Below are positions 1 through 5,389 of a stretch of DNA of 7,351 nt, piece by piece. The notes under the pieces were generated by a model. It had not been told where the DNA came from, did no database searches, and saw only the letters and a program-made list of their open reading frames with translations. Source of the DNA: Thermomicrobiaceae bacterium (GTDB taxonomy: Bacteria; Chloroflexota; Chloroflexia; Thermomicrobiales; Thermomicrobiaceae). The stretch is from the NCBI GenBank assembly GCA_025966355.1, contig JAICWZ010000087.1:1-7351 (forward strand), in the 5' to 3' direction. How positions within the stretch are numbered: position 1 is the stretch's first letter; every line of letters starts with the position of its first letter. Both the position numbers and the translations under genes were made by a program.

Positions 1-254
1 GTGAACTGAATACGATGGAACGAGCCGCCGAGCGATGTGCTGAGCGAACGCGCCAGCTTCGTCTTGCCGATGCCTGGCACATCCTCGATCAGGATATGGC
101 CCTCGGCCAGCAGCGCCACCAGCAGCCGGTCGATGACGGTACGCTTACCGACGATAACGCGTTCCACCTGCGTCCGAATGCTGTCGACAACGTCCTGCAC
201 CTGCTTCACGGCCGCCGGATCGAGCTGACCGGCGGAACGCGATTCAATCGACAT
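1..254 (-). CDS. MoxR-family AAA+ ATPase, N-terminal part (gene runs off the left edge)
   Basis: The first 84 residues of a protein that leaves the window at position 1. A helical N-terminus leads into the segment VIVGKRTVIDRLLVALLAEG (about residues 33-52), followed by a Walker A loop EDVPGIGKT with K64 and T65. The order 'VGK...LLVALLAEGHILIEDVPGIGKTKLA' is typical of MoxR-type AAA+ ATPases. In this family ATP hydrolysis drives chaperone-like remodelling, often of von Willebrand factor A-domain partners encoded next door. The ATG at 254-252 is preceded by a very strong ribosome binding site (GGAGGAGAAGG on the minus strand), so the start is secure. The gene is divergent from the fluoride operon. 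Walker B and sensor motifs lie outside the window. Family assignment is firm; the specific role is unknown. Confidence 0.88.
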   Translation of the reverse strand, partial: MSIESRSAGQLDPAAVKQVQDVVDSIRTQVERVIVGKRTVIDRLLVALLAEGHILIEDVPGIGKTKLARSLSTSLGGSFHRIQF

Positions 255-398
255 CCTTCTCCTCCAAGCAGCGTCGCGAATGAACGGGCACGATGGCGGT
301 ATTCTGTTCGAGCGCCGTGACCGGGGTGCGGATCGTGACGCTCGCGGACAGTGTCGCACAGCCGGTACGACGTCGCACCGTGCTCTTCACGTATGCTG

Positions 399-407
399 TG
401 GTATTAT
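399..407 (+). promoter_or_regulatory. Extended -10 promoter of the fluoride operon
   Basis: TGGTATTAT is an extended -10 element (TGn directly before TATTAT at 402-407). No convincing -35 lies 16-18 bases upstream, which is acceptable for an extended -10 promoter. It would start RNA at about 413-415, exactly where the riboswitch begins, and this agreement is the main support. Confidence 0.6.
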
Positions 408-414
408 GCGCCAT

Positions 415-481
415 GGTGGTGGGGTCCGCCGGAGTAGGTCATCGCGACATACTCAAACCGCTGCATGCCGATGACTCCTGC
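415..481 (+). promoter_or_regulatory. Fluoride riboswitch (crcB motif)
   Basis: The RNA aligns to the Thermotoga petrophila fluoride aptamer. Pseudoknot: GGTG 415-418 with CGCC 427-430 (three Watson-Crick pairs and one U-G). P1: 421-426 with 473-478 (6 bp, one G-U). The conserved AAAC is at 455-458, and the closing block GATGACTCCTGC runs 470-481. The bases equivalent to U7, G8, U41 and G42, whose backbone holds the metal-fluoride cluster, are kept (420, 421, 472, 473). So is the A40-U48 linchpin pair (471, 479). Two departures: A6 is G419 and U38 is C469; and the last stem is reduced to G460-C468 and C461-G467 around a UGCAU loop. A separate hairpin, 432-454, is inserted before AAAC. Its position directly upstream of crcB makes the call strong, although no covariance-model score is available here. 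Confidence 0.85.
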
Positions 482-503
482 TTCGTTCGCCTTGAGGCAG
501 GGG
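475..503 (+). promoter_or_regulatory. Putative expression platform: alternative helix masking the crcB ribosome binding site
   Basis: CTCCTGC (475-481) can pair with GCAGGGG (497-503): seven base pairs with one G-U. The first strand includes bases of riboswitch P1 and the linchpin U479; the second contains the Shine-Dalgarno-like AGGGGA (499-504). The two structures exclude each other, so fluoride binding should free the ribosome binding site. No U-run follows a stem here, so translational rather than transcriptional control is inferred. Confidence 0.55.
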
Positions 504-507
504 ATTT

Positions 508-885
508 GTGCGTCCGATGATCTACGCATGGCTGGCGGTTGGCGGGGCGCTCGGGACGATGAGCCGCTATGCCGTCTCGGGCTGGGTCGTCAATCGCTAC
601 GGGCCGAGCCCACTCGGTACGTTCACCGTCAACATCGTCGGCGCTTTTCTGATCGGCTTCATTCTCGTCCTCTCCCAAGACCGCTTTCTCATCCGCAGTG
701 ACATTCGTATCTTCCTGACGACCGGCTTTCTCGGTGGCTTTACGACCTTCTCGACCTTCATGTTCGAATCGATGGGCCTGGTCGAAGCGGGATCGCTCGA
801 ACGCGCCGTTCTGAATCTCGGCGGCTCACTGGTGGCCGGTCTGATCGCCGTCTGGCTTGGCATGACGGTTGCGCGACTGGTCTGA
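508..885 (+). CDS. crcB: Fluoride ion channel/exporter, CrcB/Fluc family
   Basis: A 125-residue, four-helix membrane protein of the usual Fluc length. Fluc channels work as antiparallel dimers that let cytoplasmic fluoride leak out down its gradient. Hallmarks: GGALGTMSRY (residues 12-21), the pore segment GTFTVNIVGAFLIG (37-50) with the conserved N42, and GFLGGFTTFSTF (73-84), which supplies the TTFST polar track, the phenylalanine box and the central sodium site. The last helix is about 101-121. I take the GTG at 508 because AGGGGA and GAGG lie just upstream. An ATG at 517 would give MIYAWLAVGGALG, which looks more like other family members, but leaves a 12-13 base gap to the AGGGG. It is preceded by a fluoride riboswitch and followed after 16 bases by a DUF190 gene, so one fluoride-induced operon is likely. 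Confidence 0.95.
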   Translation: MRPMIYAWLAVGGALGTMSRYAVSGWVVNRYGPSPLGTFTVNIVGAFLIGFILVLSQDRFLIRSDIRIFLTTGFLGGFTTFSTFMFESMGLVEAGSLERAVLNLGGSLVAGLIAVWLGMTVARLV

Positions 886-901
886 ACGGCAAGGACGAGC
901 G

Positions 902-1264
902 ATGAACCGCACGGGTCAAGCAGTCTGGCTCCGCATCTATATTGGCGAATCGGATCAGTGGCACCACAAACCGCTCTACCAGGCGCTGGTCGAGTTTTTC
1001 CGCAAGGAACAGGTTGCCGGCGCGACGGTGCTGCGCGGAGTCGAAGGATACGGTGCACATTCGCAGATTCACGCCGCACACATCTTGCGGCTCTCCGAAG
1101 ATCTGCCGATGATCGTCGAAGTGATCGATGACGCGGAACGAATCGAAACGCTCTTGCCGAGAGTACGTGAGATGGTCCGGGGAGGATTGATTATGACGTT
1201 GCCGGTCAACGTCGCGATGTACGGTCACACTGACCAGACACCGGCACCTGAACGGACTGAATGA
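902..1264 (+). CDS. DUF190 family protein (PII-like), partner of CrcB
   Basis: A soluble protein of 120 residues. The DUF190/COG1993 pattern is clear: LRIYIGESDQWHHKPLYQAL (about 10-29), AGATVLRGVEGYGAHSQIH (39-57), then LRLSEDLPMIVEVIDDAERI (62-81) and a glycine pair before the last strand (94-95). Structures known for this family have a ferredoxin-like fold resembling the PII/GlnB signal proteins, but the biochemical function is not established. The ATG at 902 follows AAGGACGAG and lies 16 bases after the crcB stop; an earlier in-frame start inside crcB would lack family similarity. Its place downstream of the channel under one riboswitch suggests that it modulates the channel or senses a ligand in fluoride stress (inference). 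The last roughly ten residues look disordered. Confidence 0.88.
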   Translation: MNRTGQAVWLRIYIGESDQWHHKPLYQALVEFFRKEQVAGATVLRGVEGYGAHSQIHAAHILRLSEDLPMIVEVIDDAERIETLLPRVREMVRGGLIMTLPVNVAMYGHTDQTPAPERTE

Positions 1265-1290
1265 CCGCAAAAACGCCCTGGCATGGGATA

Positions 1291-1299
1291 TGCTACAAT
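1291..1299 (+). promoter_or_regulatory. Possible second (extended -10) promoter upstream of the sigma gene
   Basis: TGCTACAAT is TGn plus TACAAT, a good extended -10. No -35 is visible at the right distance. It lies about 80 bases upstream of the strong promoter and could give a longer transcript. The rest of 1265-1372 holds nothing I recognise. Confidence 0.35.
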
Positions 1300-1372
1300 G
1301 GATGGAGATATGGCTTTGACCCGGCCAATGAGTGTTCGGCTTCCGAGTAATCGCGAGCCGATTTCGGCGTTC

Positions 1373-1401
1373 TTGACATAGGGCCGGAAATCTGCTATAC
1401 T
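1373..1401 (+). promoter_or_regulatory. Near-consensus sigma-70 promoter of the sigma-factor gene
   Basis: TTGACA (1373-1378, six of six), a 17-base spacer, then TATACT (1396-1401, five of six). Transcription should start near 1408, giving a leader of about 80 bases. The leader contains a small hairpin CGAAC-AGC-GTTCG (1462-1474) just before the ribosome binding site AGGAG (1481-1485). Confidence 0.9.
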
Positions 1402-1489
1402 ACTTAAGTTTCGGGTCCATCCGGGGGAACGTGGGCCGGAAACAGCGAATGAACACCTGTACGAACAGCGTTCGGAATCTAGGAGTCAC

Positions 1490-2482
1490 ATGACGGAGCG
1501 AGCGATTCAGGATACCTACGAACTGCAGAGGCTGGCGGCCGAGGCAGAAGTAGACAACGTGATCGACGAGTCGGCAGACCTGCTCGATCAGGCCACGAGT
1601 GATGCTGTCTATCGCTATTTCCGCGACGTCGGTGGACATCGGCTCCTGACCCACAACGAAGAGATTGAGTATTCACGGGCAGTCCGGGCTGGTCTCGAAG
1701 TGCGCAAGCAGCTCGAGGCAGGCGAAGAGGAAACACCGGAACTCCGTCTCATTCTTGAGCGGGCCAAGGTGTCGCGCGAGAAGCTGATTCGGCACAACTT
1801 GCGGCTGGTCGTTTCGATCGCCAAGAAGTACCGGGCGAGTGGATTGCCGCTCATCGACCTGATTCAGGAAGGCAACATCGGTCTCATGACCGCCGTCGAG
1901 CGGTATGATCCGGAGCTTGGCTACCGCTTCAGCACGTACGCCACCTTCTGGATCCGCCAGGCGATCGGCCGTGCCGTCGCCAACCTGAGCCGAACAATTC
2001 GAGTGCCGGTGCATATGCACGATCTGATCTCCAAGGTCCGCCGGACCGAGGCACAGCTCGAGCAGGTGTACGGCCGCCCGGCCACCGACCAGGAGCTGGC
2101 GGAGACGCTCGAACTCGATGTCGAGCGCATCGAGCAGGCACGTTCCGCCATCCCGCGGACGTCGTCGCTCGACAAGCCGATCGGCGAAGACGGCGAGAGC
2201 ACGATTGGTGATCTCTTGCCCGATCCGCAGAGCGATGAAGTTGTCGATCAGGCGGTCACCAGCGCGATCCGCGATCAGATCCGGCGCAGCCTGGAGCACC
2301 TGACCGAGCGCGAGCGCGGCGTCTTGATCCTGCGCTTCGGCCTCGGCGGGCAGCAGCCGCAGACGCTGGCGGAAATCGCCGAGCACTACGGCATCAGCCG
2401 CGAGCGGGTGCGCCAGATCGAGAAGGAAGCGCTGAGCAAGCTGCGCAAGTCGGATCTCATCCAGCTGGCCAACGCCGCCTAA
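1490..2482 (+). CDS. RNA polymerase sigma factor, sigma-70 family (group 1/2, RpoD-like)
   Basis: A 330-residue promoter-recognition subunit of RNA polymerase. Region 1.1 is absent. Region 1.2 starts near DAVYRYFRDVGGHRLLT (38-54). Region 2 spans about 95-170 with LIDLIQEGNIGLMTAVERYD (121-140) and the -10-reading and melting helix RFSTYATFWIRQAIGRAV (146-163). Region 3 begins at RTIRVPVHMHD (168-178). Region 4.2 contains the helix-turn-helix QTLAEIAEHYGISRERVRQI (291-310) for the -35. The -35-reading residues look standard. In region 2.4, W433 of E. coli RpoD is F153 and T440 is G160, while Q437 is kept (Q157). The short length and these changes fit a group 2 or lineage-specific sigma as well as a housekeeping one, so no gene symbol is given. 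It has its own strong promoter and terminator and so is monocistronic. Confidence 0.95.
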   Translation: MTERAIQDTYELQRLAAEAEVDNVIDESADLLDQATSDAVYRYFRDVGGHRLLTHNEEIEYSRAVRAGLEVRKQLEAGEEETPELRLILERAKVSREKLIRHNLRLVVSIAKKYRASGLPLIDLIQEGNIGLMTAVERYDPELGYRFSTYATFWIRQAIGRAVANLSRTIRVPVHMHDLISKVRRTEAQLEQVYGRPATDQELAETLELDVERIEQARSAIPRTSSLDKPIGEDGESTIGDLLPDPQSDEVVDQAVTSAIRDQIRRSLEHLTERERGVLILRFGLGGQQPQTLAEIAEHYGISRERVRQIEKEALSKLRKSDLIQLANAA

Positions 2483-2508
2483 CCACCGACGGCTAGACAG
2501 AGCAATTC

Positions 2509-2542
2509 AAAACCTCGGCGAGCTATCCTCGCCGGGGTTTTT
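2509..2542 (+). terminator. Rho-independent terminator of the sigma gene, probably bidirectional
   Basis: A 12-bp stem AACCTCGGCGAG (2511-2522) / CTCGCCGGGGTT (2528-2539) with one T-G pair and a five-base loop, followed by TTTTT. On the minus strand the same stem ends in TTTT, so it could also stop transcripts of the convergent SDR gene. Confidence 0.92.
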
Positions 2543-2550
2543 GTATGCTC

Positions 2551-2706
2551 GGCGGGAGCGTGATCCCGAACGATCCGCCGTTCTCGATCACCGCACGGGA
2601 TTCGAAATCCCGTGCTCCATAGGCGAAATCCCTCCGGGATTGAGCAAACGCTTCTCAGTCCCCCGCAGGGGACTTCGTCTACGGAGGCCGGGACCTTGGT
2701 CCCGGT
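2551..2706. repeat. Multi-hairpin intergenic element (REP/MITE-like or structured RNA)
   Basis: Nearly every base can pair locally. Arm A: GTGATC 2560-2565 with GATCAC 2586-2591, and inside it GAAC 2568-2571 with GTTC 2580-2583. Hairpin B: GCACGGGATT 2593-2602 with AATCCCGTGC 2606-2615 (10 bp). Arm C: 2615-2626 with 2675-2686 (12 positions, one A-C mismatch, one G-U), enclosing hairpin D (AATCCC 2627-2632 with GGGATT 2636-2641) and hairpin E (AGTCCCC 2657-2663 with GGGGACT 2668-2674). Hairpin F: CCGGGACC 2688-2695 with GGTCCCGG 2698-2705. A short alternative, CGGGA 2553-2557 with TCCCG 2564-2568, overlaps arm A. Hairpins B, D, E and F share a GGGA/TCCC core. It fills the gap between two convergent genes and no protein is encoded. 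Its identity is unknown to me. Confidence 0.7.
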
Positions 2707-3471
2707 CTATTGCGCCACATACCCGCCGTCGACCAGCAGGGCGTGGCCGGTGACGAACGACGCGGCGTCGGAGCAGAGCCAGACGACCGCCTCGGCCACC
2801 TCCTCGGGCGTGCCGAGCCGCTTGATCGGGTGCAGGTTGATCAGCATCTGGTGCAGTTCGGGGTTGCTAAGAAGACCGGCGTGCTCCAGCATCGGCGTCA
2901 CGATGAAGCCTGGGCAGACGGCATTCACGCGAAGACCCTGCGTCGCGTACTCCAGCGCGGCGGTTTGCGTCATGCCGATGAGCCCATGTTTGGCGGTGAC
3001 ATAGGCCACGGAATTCGCGAAGCCGACCGTGCCGAGAATCGAGGACATATTGACGATCGCCCCACCGCCGTTCGCCAGCATGCGCGGGATCTCGTATTTC
3101 ATGCAGAGCCAGACACCGGTCAGGTTGATATCGAGCACCCGGCGCCATTCTTCCTCCGGGTAGTCTGCCGTCGGAGCCTGCAGGCCGCCGATGCCCGCGT
3201 TGTTGCAGGCATAGTCCAGGCGGCCGTAGCGCGCTACTGTGTCATCGATCAGCGACGCGATCTGCCCGGCGTTGCTCGTATCGGCCGCTACGAAGTGGGC
3301 CTCACCGCCGGCATCGACAATCAGGCGGACCGTCTCCTCACCGCCGCCACGATCGATATCGGAGACGACCACCCGCGCGCCATCACGCGCGAAGGCGAGG
3401 CTCGTCGCGCGCCCAATTCCGGCCCCGGCGCCGGTCACCACCGCGACTTTTCCGGCTAACGAATATGCCAT
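2707..3471 (-). CDS. Short-chain dehydrogenase/reductase (classical SDR), NAD-preferring
   Basis: A complete 254-residue Rossmann-fold oxidoreductase. It has the cofactor loop TGAGAGIG (13-20), D38 at the end of the second strand (favours NAD(H) over NADP(H)), D64, NNAG (90-93), N116, and the catalytic S144, Y157 and K161 in the standard S-13-Y-xxx-K spacing. The motif PGFIVTPM (187-194) and a C-terminus VTGHALLVDGG (240-250) are also classical. This matches FabG-like or glucose/alcohol dehydrogenase-type SDRs; substrate cannot be told from sequence. The ATG at 3471 has only a weak ribosome binding site (GGTGG). It lies 178 bases downstream of the transporter gene cbiO on the same strand but is probably transcribed separately. 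Its stop codon abuts the multi-hairpin element. Confidence 0.93.
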   Translation of the reverse strand: MAYSLAGKVAVVTGAGAGIGRATSLAFARDGARVVVSDIDRGGGEETVRLIVDAGGEAHFVAADTSNAGQIASLIDDTVARYGRLDYACNNAGIGGLQAPTADYPEEEWRRVLDINLTGVWLCMKYEIPRMLANGGGAIVNMSSILGTVGFANSVAYVTAKHGLIGMTQTAALEYATQGLRVNAVCPGFIVTPMLEHAGLLSNPELHQMLINLHPIKRLGTPEEVAEAVVWLCSDAASFVTGHALLVDGGYVAQ

Positions 3472-3649
3472 CGTGCGCCACCAATCTCATGTGAATCATC
3501 GGCTTCAGCCAAGTTGGAACCAGGGCACGCAACAGCTGTGCCCGGCGCGTTACAACGCTGCAACAGCCTGTCCGCGCAGCGCCACCGCCGATCCGTTAGA
3601 CGTATCGTCCATCGGAGAGGAGCATGCACAGGTCCGGGGGTGAAGGCCG
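3472..3649 (-). other. Intergenic region upstream of the SDR gene with two dyads
   Basis: It contains two inverted repeats that could be operators: GGGCAC 3523-3528 with GTGCCC 3538-3543 (nine-base centre), and GCGTT 3547-3551 with AACGC 3554-3558 (two-base centre). GCAACAGC also occurs twice, at 3529 and 3560. A weak hairpin at 3637-3656 (GGGGTGA with TTACCCC) overlaps the cbiO stop but has no T-run. I found no convincing -35/-10 pair for the SDR gene. Confidence 0.35.
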
Positions 3650-4519
3650 TTACCCCTCGTGGTGCTCCGGCCCGTGCAGGTGCGAGTGCATGAGATTCGC
3701 GTCGGCGTGGAAGTGGAGGTGTTCGTGGACGAGGTTGGTGCGGATGAGAAGCTCGGCATTGCTGAGGATCTCGGTCGCGTTGCCGGAGGCGACCGGACGC
3801 CGCTCCTGATCGCCGAAGACGACGACGCGAGTAGCGATCAGCGGTACGATCTCCAGTTGATGCGTGGTGACGACGACGGTCTTGCCGAGATCACGCAAAC
3901 CGGCGATGACATCGACCAGCACGGCGCTGCTGCGCGGATCGAGGCTGGCGGTCGGCTCGTCGAGCAGGATGACGTCCGGTTCCATCGAGAGGACGGTGGC
4001 GATCGCCACCCGCTTTTTCTCGCCGCCACTCAGTTCGTACGGCGCGCGATCGGACAGATGCGTGACGTTCATCTGCTCCAGGGCACGGGCGACCTCGCGC
4101 GTGACGCGCTCCTTGTCCCAGCCCATCTGCAAGGGACCGAAGGCGACGTCGTCATACACCGTCGGGCTGAAAAGCTGAACGTCGGCGTCCTGAAAGACGA
4201 GCCCAACCCGGCGATGCAACTCGCGGGCGCGCACCGGATCGTCGGCCACATCGGTGATGTCCTGGCCGAAGGCGCGAATGGTGCCGGAGGTTGGCCGGTA
4301 GAGGCCGTCGAGCATCTTGAGCAGCGTCGATTTGCCGCTGCCGTTGGCCCCGAGGATCACCAGCTGCTCGCCGCGTTCGATCGTGAGATCGACATCGATC
4401 AGCGCCTCATGACGCCCGTGATAGCTGAACGAGACGGCGTCGAGTTGGAACACATGCTCGGCGTCTTCGTTTGTAATGTTCGTTTCTCCCGCTTCAGCCG
4501 GCACAGTCGTCGCCATCAT
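3650..4519 (-). CDS. cbiO: ECF transporter ATPase, nickel/cobalt type (CbiO/NikO) with His-rich tail
   Basis: A 289-residue ABC ATPase that powers the uptake system. Walker A GANGSGKST (57-65, K63), Q-loop Q110 in LVFQDADVQLF, signature LSGGE (163-167), Walker B VILLDEP (183-189, catalytic E188), D-loop SLD (192-194), H-loop H220. The phrase FQDADVQLFSPTVYDDVAFGP is typical of energy-coupling-factor ATPases. The last 25 residues hold nine histidines (265, 267, 269, 271, 278, 280, 282, 286, 287), an extension beyond the ATPase fold suited to binding Ni or Co ions (inference). The start codon overlaps the cbiQ stop as ATGA (4519-4516), so translation is coupled; a second ATG follows at once. 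Whether the metal is cobalt or nickel cannot be decided; the symbol follows common usage. Confidence 0.94.
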   Translation of the reverse strand: MMATTVPAEAGETNITNEDAEHVFQLDAVSFSYHGRHEALIDVDLTIERGEQLVILGANGSGKSTLLKMLDGLYRPTSGTIRAFGQDITDVADDPVRARELHRRVGLVFQDADVQLFSPTVYDDVAFGPLQMGWDKERVTREVARALEQMNVTHLSDRAPYELSGGEKKRVAIATVLSMEPDVILLDEPTASLDPRSSAVLVDVIAGLRDLGKTVVVTTHQLEIVPLIATRVVVFGDQERRPVASGNATEILSNAELLIRTNLVHEHLHFHADANLMHSHLHGPEHHEG

Positions 4520-5382
4520 CGTAGCCCCAGATCAAAGATCAACGCAAGCGCGAGCAACACCACGCTCAGCGAAACAAACAGCCAGTCTTCATCACGCATC
4601 TTGAAATCGCTGATGGTGTAGACATCGCCGGTGAAGCCGCGCGCCACCATCGCCTGATAGACATCGTTACTCGTCTTAAAACTCTTGCCCATGAGCGTGC
4701 CCATGCTGCTGCCGATCCAGCGGCGCTGTTCGGCATCGGTTGGCCGTCCGACCGTGCGACTGGAGCGCGCCAAAAAGAGGTTTTCGACGGTCTGCAGCAA
4801 GAGAAAGATGTAGCGGTAGGTCATGCCGAGCACGACGATGAAGACGCTCGGCACCCGAATGACCCGCAGCGCCTTGAGCAGATCGGCCCATTGCGTCGTC
4901 ACCACCAGCAGAATGGCGAGCGAGACCGAAGCCGAGACGCGCGTCACGAAAATCGCCAGGCTGATGAGTCCGTTATCGCTGATCGCTAGATGCAGGACGC
5001 CAAGATCCGCCTGCACCAGCGGCTTGCCATGAATCAGAAAGAGCGCCGGAATGAAGACGATACCCGCGAAAAGCGGAACGCCGAGCAGCACGCGTTTGAC
5101 GAAAAAGCCGAGCGGCAAGCGCGATGTGAGCGCCATCAGCACCGTCGCCACGTAGAGCGCGAGCAGCACCGGCAGGCTGCGACTCAGCCCGACCGCCAGC
5201 ACAGCGCAGATGAAGACGACGACTTTGGCGCGCGGATCGACCCGCTGCAAGAAGCCATCGGTCCGCGCGTATTCCTCGGTATAGACCGAGCGCTCGATCG
5301 CCTCGGCGACGCCCGCGATGGTGCGCGCGACAAAATCCGGCTTGCGTTTGCGCCGCCACGGGAGAAAACCGGTTCGTTCCAA
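4516..5382 (-). CDS. cbiQ: ECF transporter transmembrane T component, nickel/cobalt type (CbiQ/NikQ)
   Basis: The membrane coupling subunit, 288 residues from the chosen start. After a basic N-terminus comes the family segment FLQRVDPRAKVVVFI (about 44-58), then hydrophobic helices. The two cytoplasmic coupling motifs, the Ala-Arg signatures of T components, appear as ARSSR (205-209) and ARGF (247-250). A last hydrophobic helix follows at about 268-284. No ATG begins the frame: the choice is TTG at 5382, seven bases after the cbiM stop, or TTG at 5460, which would overlap cbiM by about 70 bases. I prefer 5382 for spacing, though neither has a clear ribosome binding site, so coupling to cbiM termination is likely. 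An in-frame CTG at 5403 preceded by GGAG is a further possibility. Confidence 0.9.
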   Translation of the reverse strand: MERTGFLPWRRKRKPDFVARTIAGVAEAIERSVYTEEYARTDGFLQRVDPRAKVVVFICAVLAVGLSRSLPVLLALYVATVLMALTSRLPLGFFVKRVLLGVPLFAGIVFIPALFLIHGKPLVQADLGVLHLAISDNGLISLAIFVTRVSASVSLAILLVVTTQWADLLKALRVIRVPSVFIVVLGMTYRYIFLLLQTVENLFLARSSRTVGRPTDAEQRRWIGSSMGTLMGKSFKTSNDVYQAMVARGFTGDVYTISDFKMRDEDWLFVSLSVVLLALALIFDLGLR

Positions 5383-5389
5383 AGCGGGA

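Noticed and set aside
280..520. Small plus-strand frames before crcB
   Set aside because: They overlap the promoter and riboswitch, lack ribosome binding sites and resemble no family.
1673..2386. Long open frame antisense to the sigma-factor gene
   Set aside because: It mirrors a well-supported gene on the other strand, has no recognisable domain, and is expected in GC-rich codon usage.
2551..2706. CRISPR array
   Set aside because: The palindromes differ in sequence and length and there is no regular repeat-spacer pattern.
2710..3459. 249-residue open frame antisense to the SDR gene
   Set aside because: The SDR on the minus strand has complete catalytic and cofactor motifs; the plus frame is its shadow.
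3637..3656. Terminator after cbiO
   Set aside because: The hairpin contains the stop codon and a weak stem but no T-run follows on the minus strand.
3624..3809. Small plus-strand frame with a good GGAGAGGAG ribosome-binding-like site
   Set aside because: Most of it lies antisense to the 3' end of cbiO and the product has no recognisable features; the purine-rich site alone is not enough.
3659..4621. 320-residue open frame antisense to cbiO
   Set aside because: The complementary strand encodes a complete ATPase with all motifs; the antisense protein has no family features.
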